Shown piece by piece: positions 52,148-61,678 of a DNA stretch of 64,000 bases. This stretch comes from Deltaproteobacteria bacterium (GTDB lineage: Bacteria; Desulfobacterota; Binatia; Binatales; Binataceae). The notes under the pieces were generated by a model. That model had not been told where the DNA came from. It ran no database searches and was given only the letters and a program-made list of their open reading frames with translations. The stretch covers positions 1 to 64,000 of the forward strand of contig JAJXZF010000026.1 in NCBI GenBank assembly GCA_021780225.1. Reading direction: 5' to 3'. Position 1 is the stretch's first letter; each line of letters opens with the position of its first letter. Both the position numbers and the translations under genes were made by a program.

Positions 52148-53143
52148 TCAGGCGGTTTCGTCCGCGATTCCGCCCGCGCGCAAGATGGCGCGGCGCACCA
52201 TCGCGCGCGCGATCGGAATTTTGTAGGCGTTATGCGCCAGCGGAGCGGCGCCTTCCAACGCGGCCTGCGCCGCGCGGTCCGCGACCGCGCGATCGAGTCT
52301 GGCGCCGTGCAGGATTTTCTCGGCGGACGGCGCGCGCCACGGTATCGGCGCGACCGCGCCCATCACGATCCGCGCGTATTCGATTTCGCCCGCGCGATTC
52401 ATCGCGAGAATCGCGACCGCGCTCGCCAGCGGCCAGTCGAACGACTGTTTCTCGCGCGCTTCAATGTAGGCCGAGCGCGCTCCCGCGGGCGGCGCGGGAA
52501 CGTCGATCGCCGCGATTATCTCGCCCGGTATGAGCGCGTTTTCGCGCCGCGGATCGGCTTTCGGCAAGGTGAAGAATTCGGCGATGGCGAGTTTGCGCGC
52601 GCCGTCCGGGCCATGCAGCGTAAGCGTGGCGTCGTAGGCGACGAGCGCGGGCGCAAGATTCGACGGATTAACGATAAACGACGGTCCGCCGCCGAGGATC
52701 GCGTGATAGCGATTCAGCCCGGCGACCGCATAGCATTTCGATCCGCCTTTTTTCAGGCAGACGATAGCGGGATTGCGGAAGTACCAGCAGCGCGGACGCT
52801 GCGCTAGATTGCCGCCGACGGTCGCGAGATTGCGCAACTGCGGGGTCGCGGCTTCCGCCGCCGCATCGGCAAGCGCCGGATGGCGTGCGCGGACGGCCGG
52901 CGACGCGGCAAGCTGATGCAGCGTCACGAGCGGGCCGATTCGCAACGCGCCGCCGGATTCGCTTTCGATCCGGTCGAGACCGCCGAGCGCTTTGAGATTC
53001 ACCAGCTCGTCGGGCGCGGCGAGCTCCTGCTTGAGCAGATCGAGCAGATCGACGCCGCCGGCCAGCGCGGATCGATTCGGCTCCGCCAGCATCCGCGCGG
53101 CGGCCGACAGGTCGGCGGGCGCAATGACCGCGAATCGCTTCAT
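52148..53143 (-). CDS. xanthine-dehydrogenase-type FAD-binding subunit
   Basis: This 331-aa medium subunit has LAEPNRSALAGGVDLLDLLKQ, RIGPLVTLHQLAASPAVRAR, LRNLATVGGNLAQRPRCWYF and CLKKGGSKCYAVAGLNRYHA. The TVGGN flavin loop and a pair of cysteines in the RPRCWYFRNPAIVCLKKGG insert resemble the [4Fe-4S]-binding insertion of 4-hydroxybenzoyl-CoA reductase/PaoB-like subunits. It passes electrons within the complex encoded with the two genes upstream. It follows the Mo subunit by 49 bp. Confidence 0.88.
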   Translation of the reverse strand: MKRFAVIAPADLSAAARMLAEPNRSALAGGVDLLDLLKQELAAPDELVNLKALGGLDRIESESGGALRIGPLVTLHQLAASPAVRARHPALADAAAEAATPQLRNLATVGGNLAQRPRCWYFRNPAIVCLKKGGSKCYAVAGLNRYHAILGGGPSFIVNPSNLAPALVAYDATLTLHGPDGARKLAIAEFFTLPKADPRRENALIPGEIIAAIDVPAPPAGARSAYIEAREKQSFDWPLASAVAILAMNRAGEIEYARIVMGAVAPIPWRAPSAEKILHGARLDRAVADRAAQAALEGAAPLAHNAYKIPIARAMVRRAILRAGGIADETA

Positions 53144-53192
53144 CGGGCGGCGCCTCCGATCGCGGCGGCCGGGCGGATGCGAAGCGTCGTCA

Positions 53193-55397
53193 TCAGACGC
53201 GCCCCAGCGCCGCGAGCACGCGGTCGGGCGTGAGCGGCAGATCGCGGACCGGCGCGCCGATCGCGTCCGCGACCGCGCATCCGATCGCGGCGGCCGCGGC
53301 GACGTGCACGGCCTCGCCCAATCCGAGCACGCCGGTGTTGGTGATTCCGTTGGCGACCTCGACGAAATAGGCGCGGATTTCGGGCGTGTCGAGAACGCCC
53401 GGCAGCTTGTAATCGTCCATCGTCGGATTCACCATCAGGCCGGTCTGCGGATCGAGCCGGCGGTCCTCGAACAGGGCGAAGCCGACGCCCATGATAATGC
53501 CGCCGTTGACCTGGCTGCGCGCGGTCAGCGGATCGACGATCGCGCCCGCATCGTGCACGGCGACGAAATCGACGACGCGCACGATTCCGGTTTCGATATC
53601 GACCTCGACGCCCGCGAACTGGCATCCCGCCTGCGTCATGCTGTAGCCGCCGTAGTTGGGAACGTGCTCGCCGTCGGCGGCGAGCGAATCGCCGGAGATC
53701 CGGCGGCAGAGGTCGGCGAATTGCATCGCGCGGTTCGGTTCGGCGCGCACGCGCACTACGCCGTCGCTGATCACGAGATCCTCCGGTTCGGCGCCGAGCG
53801 CCGGCGCGGCGAGCCGCATCAGCTTGCCCTTCAGATGCGCGGCGGCCTGGCGCACGGCGGGCGTGGTCGAGGGGGCGGTCATGCTGCCGCCCGAGGGCAG
53901 CGAAAACAGGTAGCGGGTGTCGCCGATTTCGGCGATGACCGAACTCAGCGGCAGGCCCAGCTCCTCCGCCGCGACCATCGCGATAATCGTGCGCGTGCCG
54001 GTGCCGACGTCCTGCGTGCCGATACGCACGGCGACGCGGCCGTCGCGAAACGCGACGCATTGCGCCTGCGGTCCCGACGCGCCGATTCCATGCCACACAG
54101 CGGACGCGACGCCGACGCCGCGCCGCATCGGGCCGCGCGCTTTGGGCGCACGCGCGCGTTCCTCCCAGCGGAAGGCGCGCGCGCCAAGCTCGAATTCGAG
54201 CGCGCGCACCGGACTCGGATTATTGCGCCGGCGCATCTCCAGCCGGTCGAGGTTCAATTTGCGCGCCAGTTCGTCGATCGCCAGTTCCAGCGCGAAACAT
54301 CCCTGCGGCCATCCTGGCGCACGCATCGGCGACGCCGGACCGGCGTTGATATTGACGTTGTGTTCGCTGGTGCGCAGATTCGGACATCGATAGAGCGATA
54401 AATACGGCGCGGCGCTGCCTGAACCGCCGCCGATTCCACCGCTGCCATGCTGCTCAAGCTCGAGCGCGGTCAGCGCGCCGTCGCGCGCCGCGCCGATCCG
54501 CACGTGCTGCCGCGAGCTTGGGCGATTGCCGGTGGCGACGTGCTCCTCCGCGCGCGACAGCATCAGCTTGACCGGCGCCCGCGCCATCCGCGCCAGCTCG
54601 GCCGCGAAGATGACTTCGTGGCCCGCGCCGAATTTCGATCCGAATCCGCCGCCAAGGTATGCGGTAATCACGCGCACGTTTTCGGGCGGCAGGCTGAAAT
54701 GGACCGCCAGGTCGTCGCGCACGCCGAAGATGCCCTGCGTCGAACACCACACCGTCAGCTCGTCGCCGTTCCAGCTTGCGACCGCGCCATGGGTCTCCAG
54801 CGAAACGTGGGTCTGCACCGGAGTGGTGTAAACCGCATCGACCGACGCCGCCGCGGTCTCGAATCCCGCCGCGACGTTGCCGATCTCGTTGAGGTGCGGC
54901 GAGCCGACGTTCCCGCCGCTTTCGAATACGTCCGGCGCGTCCGGACGCGACGCCTCGTCCATCGCGACGACGAACGGCATCGGCGCGTATTCGACCTTGA
55001 TCAGACGCAAAGCGTCGCGGGCGATTTCCGGACTGACGGCGGCGACCGCGGCGACCTCCTGTCCGGCGAAACGGATGGTCGCGCCCGAGCGCTCGAGCGC
55101 GGCGCGCACGCCCGCGAGCCTGCGCGCGGCGCCGAGATCGACGCTGCGCACGCGGGCGTGCGGATACGGACTGCGCAGGATCGCGCCGTAGAGCATCCCC
55201 GGCAACTGAATATCGCAGGTGTATGGCGCGCGGCCGGTCGCCTTCAGCGGACCGTCAAGCCGGGGCGTAGCCACGCCGACGACCGAAAATTTTTCGCCCC
55301 ATTGCCATGGCGCCGGCTCGTCGTCGGGAATCGTCACGACAACGTCGCGCAATTCGCCCTCAAACCCCAGCCGCAACGTGACCCGGCGCGCCATCAA
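53193..55397 (-). CDS. xanthine-dehydrogenase-type molybdopterin-binding subunit
   Basis: This 734-aa large subunit has PRLDGPLKATGRAPYTCDIQ at the N-terminus, YLGGGFGSKFGAGHEV for Moco, MRAPGWPQGCFALELAIDEL, GTGTRTIIAMVAAEEL and the active-site Glu in LGLGEAVHVAAAAAIG. The order is [2Fe-2S]-Mo-FAD, with the [2Fe-2S] gene upstream overlapping by 4 nt (ATGA). The family oxidises aldehydes, purines or aromatic N-heterocycles. With a Tat-exported small subunit the complex is probably periplasmic, as in E. coli PaoABC. Confidence 0.9.
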   Translation of the reverse strand: MMARRVTLRLGFEGELRDVVVTIPDDEPAPWQWGEKFSVVGVATPRLDGPLKATGRAPYTCDIQLPGMLYGAILRSPYPHARVRSVDLGAARRLAGVRAALERSGATIRFAGQEVAAVAAVSPEIARDALRLIKVEYAPMPFVVAMDEASRPDAPDVFESGGNVGSPHLNEIGNVAAGFETAAASVDAVYTTPVQTHVSLETHGAVASWNGDELTVWCSTQGIFGVRDDLAVHFSLPPENVRVITAYLGGGFGSKFGAGHEVIFAAELARMARAPVKLMLSRAEEHVATGNRPSSRQHVRIGAARDGALTALELEQHGSGGIGGGSGSAAPYLSLYRCPNLRTSEHNVNINAGPASPMRAPGWPQGCFALELAIDELARKLNLDRLEMRRRNNPSPVRALEFELGARAFRWEERARAPKARGPMRRGVGVASAVWHGIGASGPQAQCVAFRDGRVAVRIGTQDVGTGTRTIIAMVAAEELGLPLSSVIAEIGDTRYLFSLPSGGSMTAPSTTPAVRQAAAHLKGKLMRLAAPALGAEPEDLVISDGVVRVRAEPNRAMQFADLCRRISGDSLAADGEHVPNYGGYSMTQAGCQFAGVEVDIETGIVRVVDFVAVHDAGAIVDPLTARSQVNGGIIMGVGFALFEDRRLDPQTGLMVNPTMDDYKLPGVLDTPEIRAYFVEVANGITNTGVLGLGEAVHVAAAAAIGCAVADAIGAPVRDLPLTPDRVLAALGRV

Positions 55398-56089
55398 GCC
55401 CGTCCTCGCGCGGCTTTCGCCGCGGCGAGCGCCGCTTCAATCACATGCGGGTAGGTTCCGCAGCGGCAGATATTTCCGGCGATCGCGCGTTTGATCTCCT
55501 CCGGCGATGGATTCGGATTCGCGCCCAGCGCGGCGCTCAACGCCATCGTGATACCGGGCGTGCAGAAGCCGCATTGCAAAGCGTCGTTGGAAACGAAAGC
55601 GTTCTGGAGCGCGTTCATCCGATCCGGCGCGCCAAGACCCTCGATCGTCGTGATTTCATGGCCGCGCGCGTCGACCGCGAGCATCATGCACGACGCAACC
55701 GGCGCGCCGTCCAGATGGACCGTGCAGGCGCCGCAGGCGCCGCGATCGCACACCAGCTTGGTTCCCGTCAGCCCCAGATGGTCGCGCAGGACGCCGAGCA
55801 GCGTCACTCGCGGCTCGGCGGCGACGGTTCGCGCGGCGCCGTTGATGCGCAGATTGAAGGCCGCAGGACCCGGTCCAAGCCGTTCGGCCGATCCCGCAAG
55901 CGGCGGATTTGGCGCGGATACGTCCGCCTCGGCCGGGCTTACACCCAGCAGGCTGGCGGCGGCCGCCGCGGCCCCGGCGCCCTTGAGAAACGACCGGCGC
56001 GAAAGCGTTGAACCGCCGCCATCGGCGGCGGAGTCGGCCGGAACCGCGATTTTTTCGATAATGTCCCGATCGCGCGGGCGGCGTGACAT
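55394..56089 (-). CDS. Tat-exported [2Fe-2S] subunit of an XDH-type complex
   Basis: This 231-aa protein has a twin-arginine signal (LSRRSFLKGAGAAAAAASLL, about residues 30-50). The first [2Fe-2S] domain reads KLVCDRGACGACTVHLDGAP and the second QCGFCTPGITMALSAAL, with NICRCGTYPHVIEA. This pairing matches PaoA/YagT, the exported small subunit of periplasmic aldehyde oxidoreductases. The other subunits lack their own signals and would be co-exported. It is the first gene of the operon and divergent from a TetR-type regulator. Confidence 0.9.
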   Translation of the reverse strand: MSRRPRDRDIIEKIAVPADSAADGGGSTLSRRSFLKGAGAAAAAASLLGVSPAEADVSAPNPPLAGSAERLGPGPAAFNLRINGAARTVAAEPRVTLLGVLRDHLGLTGTKLVCDRGACGACTVHLDGAPVASCMMLAVDARGHEITTIEGLGAPDRMNALQNAFVSNDALQCGFCTPGITMALSAALGANPNPSPEEIKRAIAGNICRCGTYPHVIEAALAAAKAARGRA

Positions 56090-56293
56090 TCAGATTACCT
56101 CCGCTCGCCCGCAATCGCGGCAAGCACGACGCCTCGCCGCAAGTAAACGTCGCGCACAATTCGCCTGTCAAGACGATGTTCGCGCAGGAGAAAATTCGCC
56201 TCCGCGCTGGCGCGAGCGCCCCGGCTTGAGAATAATTGCGGCGGGGCGCCGATCCATGGGGACGGCCGCGCGCGCGGCCGGTTGGCTCGCACG

Positions 56294-56947
56294 ATGAAAC
56301 GACAGCACAAGAAGGAGCGCAAACGGGCCGCAATCATGCAGGCCGCGACCGCGCTCTTCAGCGAACGCGATTATCATATCGTCCACATGGACGACGTCGC
56401 CGCCCGCGCACGGGTCGGCAAGGGCACGCTGTACCGGTATTTCCCAACCAAGGACGATCTCTATTTCGCCACCGTGATCGACGCGTGGGACCGGATGCGT
56501 CACGAGTTGGCCGAGGCGGACGACGCCAGCGATCCGCCGGCGGAAAATCTCTATCGGATGACGGAGCGGGTGCTGGCGTTCTTCTGGCCGCGCCGCCAAT
56601 TCGTGGCCCTGCTGCGCGACAACATGGAGCATCCCGAATGGCGCAGCCGGCGCGAGGTGGTCATCGGACTGGTGGAGAGCGAACTGCGGCGCGAAGATGC
56701 GGCGCGCGCGCTCGCCGCCGGCGACCTGAGAATGGCGGTCGAGCTGTTCCTGGGAATGTTTCGCGCGGCGCTGCTCTATCGCGACGAAGAAGGCCGGCCG
56801 GAGAGCCTCGCCCGCCAGATCGTAACGACCTTCCTCGACGGCTTCCGGAGTTTCGGCGCGGCCAACTCCCTTCCCGCGCCTGAACCGGCCGGCATCGCCG
56901 GGGATGCGATCGGCGCGGCCGCCGCTCATGAGCCGCCCGAGGAGTAA
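56294..56947 (+). CDS. TetR-family transcriptional regulator
   Basis: From ATG 56294 (217 aa; a TTG at 56282 is possible) the protein begins KRQHKKERKRAAIMQAATAL. The helix-turn-helix is DDVAARARVGKGTLYRYFPT followed by KDDLYFATVIDAW. The C-terminal ligand domain is diverse. It is divergent from the XDH-type operon, with a 200-bp intergenic region, and is a natural candidate for its repressor. The last 22 bp overlap the convergent membrane gene. Confidence 0.88.
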   Translation: MKRQHKKERKRAAIMQAATALFSERDYHIVHMDDVAARARVGKGTLYRYFPTKDDLYFATVIDAWDRMRHELAEADDASDPPAENLYRMTERVLAFFWPRRQFVALLRDNMEHPEWRSRREVVIGLVESELRREDAARALAAGDLRMAVELFLGMFRAALLYRDEEGRPESLARQIVTTFLDGFRSFGAANSLPAPEPAGIAGDAIGAAAAHEPPEE

Positions 56948-57504
56948 CGCCGTCCGCCGGCGATCGCCGCCGCGGCCACGATCGCGAAAATCGCCGCGCC
57001 CGCAAGCGCGGCGAAAACCGCCATCCGCACGAAATAAGCCGCCGCGAGATATATTTTGAAGGCGGTTTCGCCGCCGTTATATCCGAATCCGCCGACCAAC
57101 CAGCTTTCGATCGCCGCGCCGCCCGCGTCCGTTCCAGCGCGCCCCGCCGCCGCGCAGAGCTTGCTCAACGGCGCGAACACGATAATCGCCGCGATTAGCG
57201 CAACCCATGCCTCGCGCGGCCGCGATCCGCTCCGGCCTGCGCAGCGCCGCGCCGCCCTGATTCCAATCAACAAGCCAAAGCCGGTGGCGCCGCCGACCAT
57301 CAGGTCAAAGAGATGGCCCGCAAGCCACGCGCCCAAACCCGGTCTTACGATCCGCACTACCGTCGCGGCGCTGGTCGCGCCGCCAAAGGCGGCCGCCAGC
57401 CCAACAACCAGCGCGGCAATCGTCAATCGTCCCAGCGCCGGCATCCGCGGCGGACGGGCCGGATTTGTTTCGGCGCGCGGATTTGCGTCCGGCGCGCCGC
57501 TCAT
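56926..57504 (-). CDS. multi-pass membrane protein, unknown
   Basis: This 192-aa protein has about four hydrophobic stretches (LTIAALVVGLAAAFGGATSA, a segment around LVGGFGYNGG, and AAYFVRMAVFAALAGAAIFA). A soluble N-terminal 25 residues is Pro/Ala-rich. It overlaps the preceding gene by 4 nt (57504-57501), so the two are translationally coupled. No family is recognised. Confidence 0.6.
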   Translation of the reverse strand: MSGAPDANPRAETNPARPPRMPALGRLTIAALVVGLAAAFGGATSAATVVRIVRPGLGAWLAGHLFDLMVGGATGFGLLIGIRAARRCAGRSGSRPREAWVALIAAIIVFAPLSKLCAAAGRAGTDAGGAAIESWLVGGFGYNGGETAFKIYLAAAYFVRMAVFAALAGAAIFAIVAAAAIAGGRRYSSGGS

Positions 57505-57968
57505 CGGATCGCTCCGCCGCGCGTCAAGCCGAGCGAGATATAGACGATCGCCAGCACCAGCGCGCCGACCGTCAACCCAACCCGTTGAAAGCGCGCCTGC
57601 AGCGCGGGCAACTCCGGATTGGGGCCGGCCGCGGAAAGCCGCCAGATTTCGGCGCCGAGGTTTCCGTACTGGTAAAGGGCCAGCGCGAACACCGCCGCGA
57701 CCAGCACCAGCTTCACTATCAGCGCGGCAGGGATTGCGCCCAGATAGATTACGTTGACGATTCCGGTCAGCAGCAGGACGCCGAGCGCGGTCAGCACGAT
57801 CGCGCCGAGGCGTCGAATAACCCGGCGGACGATTCGGATTCGCGCCGCCGGTTCAAGTTCTTCCGCAAGAATCGGCGCCAGCGCGAAAGTGCTGAACAGC
57901 GAACCGCCCAACGCGACGATCACCGCGATAACGTGCACGAACAGCACCGCGATTCGCGCCGTGAGCAT
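57501..57968 (-). CDS. CopD/DUF4149-like four-helix membrane protein
   Basis: This 155-aa protein begins LTARIAVLFVHVIAVIVALGG, then FSTFALAPILAEEL, followed by GAIVLTALGVLLLTGIVNVI and helices ALIVKLVLVAAVFALALYQY and VGLTVGALVLAIVYISLG. The opening FVHVIAVIVALGGSLFS pattern is like CopD and related small membrane families. It may act in copper handling, but no conserved metal ligand is evident. It is coupled to the membrane gene downstream by a 4-nt overlap. Confidence 0.6.
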   Translation of the reverse strand: MLTARIAVLFVHVIAVIVALGGSLFSTFALAPILAEELEPAARIRIVRRVIRRLGAIVLTALGVLLLTGIVNVIYLGAIPAALIVKLVLVAAVFALALYQYGNLGAEIWRLSAAGPNPELPALQARFQRVGLTVGALVLAIVYISLGLTRGGAIR

Positions 57969-58024
57969 CGCCGCTTCCGCCCCAAGCTAAACTGAACGCC
58001 GCGCCGCCTTAAGCCCGCACGCGC

Positions 58025-59467
58025 TCAACGCGGCAGCTCGCCGCCGGGAATCCAGGTCGAATGAAATCCGATCGGCACGCGCTGCGAAATCGTGACGCGC
58101 GCGATCGGGCCGCGCGCGATCGCTTGAGCGTCGAGGATAATCGCCTCGCCCGTATCGGGCCGGTTCGCGTCGGCGACGAAAGCGACGATATAGCCGTCGT
58201 CTTCCGACCGGGCGCCGATCCGCGGCGCGAATGGCAGTTCGTTCGCGGTCCGTCCGGGTCCGAACATGAAACTCTCTTTGGATTTCTGCTCAAGGTCGTA
58301 TTTGACCAGACCCTCGTAATGAGGCACGCGCGAGTGGTAAGCGAAGCGTGCGCGGCGGCCCATCCGATGCCGGTTGACGGTCGGCCATTCGGTTTTCAAA
58401 TCATCGAGTTGCTCTTCGCTGGTCTGGCCGGTCTTAAGATTGAAACGCCATCGCCACAGCCGCGCCTCCAGCCGCAGGAACGCCCGCATCCGCGCCAGTT
58501 CGCCCGCGCCGCGCGCGCTCGATGGCGCCGGATCGACCACGCAGCAGGCGTCCATGACGATTTCGTCGCCGTCCTCCCACGCGTTGACGACATGGTAGAT
58601 GTAGCAGGGCGGCGCCTCGAACCATTCCACATCGGCCGCGCCGCCGTGACGCGGGATAATCGCGAAGCGGCTGGGCAAGTCCGGATGGAAAATTACCTTG
58701 TGCACTTTGCGCGCCAGCAGGTTCGGATCCCAGAACAGCGGCAGATCCATCAGGATCGAGTAGTTCTCGGTGAACGCCATGTCGTGCGGCAGGCGCGGGC
58801 CGGGCAAATCGATCGGCACATGATGCGTCAGGACGCCGTCGGGGTTGACGACATTGTAAGTTAGAAACGGCTCGGCGGTGGCGTAATCGAAAAACAGCAG
58901 TTCTCCCGTGACCGGATCGACTTTCGCATGGGCCGACATGCCGCGCTTGAGCGCGCCGTTAAAATTTTCGGCGCCGCGGGTTTGGAGCGTGCGCGGATCG
59001 AGCGCATACGGCGTTCCGCATTGATAAAACAGCGCGAGCGCCTGGTTGTTATGGTAGAGGACGTCAGTGTTCGCCGTGTCCTTGAGCCATCCGTCCGAGC
59101 CTGCGCCTTGGGGCGCGTTCGGATCCGGCGGGTCCATCAGGCCCGGCCAAAGCGCGCGGCCGGCGGCTTGTTCGGCGAGAAAACCCTGCGTGCGAATCCA
59201 GCGGTTGCGATAGGTCGCGCGCCCCTCGCGGAATTCGAGCGCGTGGACCATGCCGTCGCCGTCGAACCAATGATACCGGCCGCGCGGATTGAAAATCGGA
59301 TTCGGCCCGTTGCGCAGATAGACGCCGAACAGATCGCGCGGAATTTCGCCCTCGACCTCCAGATGGTCGGCGGTGATTTCCCGGCTGACCGGCGCGAAAA
59401 GTCCGTTGAGAAAGGGATTTTCGCCGGGTTCGATCCTGATTGGGATTTCGTTTTCGATTTTGAGCAT
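58025..59467 (-). CDS. carotenoid oxygenase family protein
   Basis: From ATG 59467 (GGAGAG upstream) the protein has 480 aa and the seven-bladed propeller family features: VEGEIPRDLFGVYLRNGPNP, then YHWFDGDGMVHALEF, MSAHAKVDPVTGELLFFDY, HDMAFTENYSILMDLPLFW and GFHSTWIPGGELPR at the end. The four iron-binding histidines are consistent with SAHAK, HDMAF, YHVVNAWEDG and GFHSTW. Family members cleave carotenoids, stilbenes or lignin-derived phenylpropanoids. The substrate is not known; no carotenoid genes are nearby. Confidence 0.9.
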   Translation of the reverse strand: MLKIENEIPIRIEPGENPFLNGLFAPVSREITADHLEVEGEIPRDLFGVYLRNGPNPIFNPRGRYHWFDGDGMVHALEFREGRATYRNRWIRTQGFLAEQAAGRALWPGLMDPPDPNAPQGAGSDGWLKDTANTDVLYHNNQALALFYQCGTPYALDPRTLQTRGAENFNGALKRGMSAHAKVDPVTGELLFFDYATAEPFLTYNVVNPDGVLTHHVPIDLPGPRLPHDMAFTENYSILMDLPLFWDPNLLARKVHKVIFHPDLPSRFAIIPRHGGAADVEWFEAPPCYIYHVVNAWEDGDEIVMDACCVVDPAPSSARGAGELARMRAFLRLEARLWRWRFNLKTGQTSEEQLDDLKTEWPTVNRHRMGRRARFAYHSRVPHYEGLVKYDLEQKSKESFMFGPGRTANELPFAPRIGARSEDDGYIVAFVADANRPDTGEAIILDAQAIARGPIARVTISQRVPIGFHSTWIPGGELPR

Positions 59468-59574
59468 GCCGCTCTCCGGCGGGCGCGGACCCATCCCGTC
59501 GAGCACGAAACTATCACGCGGCCGCGGCGTTCCGAAGGGCGAATCGGCGCGCCGCAAGGCGCGGGCGCGAACGT

Positions 59575-60669
59575 TCAAAGCGCGCGGCGATAGGTGACGA
59601 AGTTGCCGGTGACGCGCGCGCCAAGGCTTTCCGCCGTCCGGCGCGACGGCCAGTTGTCGTCGAGCACGAGCGTATATCCCGCGAAGCGCATGCGATTGCG
59701 CGCCATCGCGAGATACGATTGCGCGGCCATCGCACGCGCCACGCCGCGCGCGCGCGCCGGTTCAAGCACGCCGATATTGATGAGGGCGCCGCGCGCGCCG
59801 GCGCGTTCGGGCGGAAGCTTCGCGCCCGGCCGGATCATCGCCAGCGAACCGCTCAGATCGGGCGTGGAAAAAACCGCGCCGACGGGCGCATGATCGATTT
59901 CCGCGATCATCGAAAGATCCGCCACCAGCGTCGCTTGCAACGGCGCGAGCATCGGCCGCACTTCTTCGTGCGAAATCGGATTCCATCCCCAATGACGGAC
60001 GAAAGCCCCGTTGGTCACGGTGGTCCACGCATCGATCGCGGCGAGGAATCCGTAGTCGCGCCAACTGCGAATCGCAACGCCCGCGGCTTCGGCCGCGGCG
60101 GCCATCCGGCGATAGCGCTCCTGCAGGTCCGGGGTGAGCGGCGCGGTGTAATCGACCTGTCCTTTTTCGGTCTCGAAGCGCGCGTTCTTCAGATAGGAAT
60201 GGTAGTAGCCCGGGTTGCCTCTCAGCAAAAAGGACGGCAAATCGCCGTAATTGTCGATCGCGTAGGGATAATCCAGGAACGCCGCGAAGCCGCTGCGAGC
60301 CGCATTCATCCCGCGCCGCGCCAGCCACGTCAGCGCCTCGTCGAACATCGCGGCGACGGCGCCGGCCTCGTTCGGCATCGCTTCAAAATGGATCAACTGG
60401 CCGAGTTTTTCATGCCAATGTTCGTTGTACCGGTAATTCACGACGGCGCTGACCCGCGCCACCATCCGGTCGTCGCTGAACGCGGCGAAGGGGTTGAGGT
60501 CAAGATGCGCCGCGATTCGCGCCCGGCCCGACAGCAGATCGATTTCGTTCTGGATATCCGGCGGCCACCATGCTTCGCGGCCGGCGTATATCGAATAGGG
60601 CAAGCGCGCGAACTGGTTGAAGGCTTCGCGGGAGCCGATTCGCTCGATTCTGATTCGCCGCAACGCCAT
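59575..60669 (-). CDS. GNAT-like acetyltransferase, 364 aa
   Basis: From ATG 60669 the protein begins MALRRIRIERIGSREAFNQF. It has an unusual N-terminal half with IYAGREAWWPPDIQNEIDLL and a C-terminal GNAT-like fold (IGVLEPARARGVARAMAAQS; YTLVLDDNWPSRRTAESLGA). The double-domain layout resembles the family annotated as large GNATs in actinobacteria and deltaproteobacteria. It is encoded upstream of the carotenoid oxygenase on the same strand, 107 bp apart. The substrate is unknown. Starts at 60720 or 60768 are also in frame. Confidence 0.65.
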   Translation of the reverse strand: MALRRIRIERIGSREAFNQFARLPYSIYAGREAWWPPDIQNEIDLLSGRARIAAHLDLNPFAAFSDDRMVARVSAVVNYRYNEHWHEKLGQLIHFEAMPNEAGAVAAMFDEALTWLARRGMNAARSGFAAFLDYPYAIDNYGDLPSFLLRGNPGYYHSYLKNARFETEKGQVDYTAPLTPDLQERYRRMAAAAEAAGVAIRSWRDYGFLAAIDAWTTVTNGAFVRHWGWNPISHEEVRPMLAPLQATLVADLSMIAEIDHAPVGAVFSTPDLSGSLAMIRPGAKLPPERAGARGALINIGVLEPARARGVARAMAAQSYLAMARNRMRFAGYTLVLDDNWPSRRTAESLGARVTGNFVTYRRAL

Positions 60670-60832
60670 CGTTTGCCTACGCGCGAAACTCGCCGGCGCG
60701 ATACGCCGCATACGCCGGCCCATCTTCGCTGGCGCTCCAGAGTGGCAAATTCGTGCTGGCCGCGCCACCGGACCGCCGGACGGAAATAGTCAAAGCGATA
60801 GTCTATTCGAATCCGACGCGCGACGTTGATGA

Positions 60833-61678
60833 TCAGCGATCGAGCTCTATCAGCAGCCCGTCGGCCAGCCAGCGCGCCAGCATTCGGTTAATCGACTCGA
60901 CGGCGTCGCCGGGATTTGCGATTTTCGCCGCGACCGCCGCGCAGATTTCCTCGAACCGCGCGCCTTGCGCACCGGCGGCGCGCGCGAGGCCGGCGGCCTC
61001 CGGCGGCTCGAGGCCGCGGAAAAGAACGTCGCCGTCCCGGCGCCAGATCGCGATTGCGGCCGGCGTCGATCGCGGCGGATCGGGCAGGATTACCGCCGGA
61101 TTTGGACCGGCGGTTTCGTGCACGGCCCAATCGCCCATCAGCAACCTGACCGCCGGCGCCAGCCGCATCGACCAGCCGGGCCATTCGGCGGGCGGCGTCG
61201 AGCGTAGCGCGGATGCGTCGAGCGGCGTCGCGTCGGCGGCGTGAAACGCTTCGAGCATCGCGCGCTCGAACCCGGCCAGTTCCGGCAGCCACGGACGCTC
61301 GACGGCGGCCGGATAGGTCCGAAGAAAATCCGCCAGATGCCGTCCGGCGAAAAAAATCGAAGGTTCCGTCGGCGGAAACTCCAGCAAATAGCTCGTGATC
61401 AGGTTGTGAAAGCGATCCGAACCGAGCGCCGTGAAGGTTAACGGGTAGTCTTCCTTGAGCACATCCAACAACCGATAGAAATAGGCGTTAGCGTAAATTT
61501 CAACGCGTTCGCGCGCCGACAAGCGATCGTCGCCGCGGACGATCGCGCCGAGGCCGTTCGCGGCCAGCGCCGGCTCCTCCGCGATCGCCTCGGCGACGCC
61601 GGTGGGCGCGACGATCATGCGCATCAGTTGAAGTTGCAAATCCCGAAGGCTGAGCGGCGGCGGATCGGTCGGCGTCAT
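60833..61678 (-). CDS. bufC: bufferin-associated DUF2063 protein BufC
   Basis: This 281-aa protein begins LSLRDLQLQLMRMIVAPTG. It then has ARERVEIYANAYFYRLLDVLKEDYPLTFTAL, the DUF2063 hallmark, and SIFFAGRHLADFLRTYPA. It is MbnC-like and acts as partner of the DUF692 enzyme that installs oxazolone/thioamide-type modifications on the precursor's cysteines. Its ATG overlaps the bufB stop by ATGA, so the two are coupled. The C-terminal half (about residues 160-281) is a winged-helix-like domain. Confidence 0.85.
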   Translation of the reverse strand: MTPTDPPPLSLRDLQLQLMRMIVAPTGVAEAIAEEPALAANGLGAIVRGDDRLSARERVEIYANAYFYRLLDVLKEDYPLTFTALGSDRFHNLITSYLLEFPPTEPSIFFAGRHLADFLRTYPAAVERPWLPELAGFERAMLEAFHAADATPLDASALRSTPPAEWPGWSMRLAPAVRLLMGDWAVHETAGPNPAVILPDPPRSTPAAIAIWRRDGDVLFRGLEPPEAAGLARAAGAQGARFEEICAAVAAKIANPGDAVESINRMLARWLADGLLIELDR

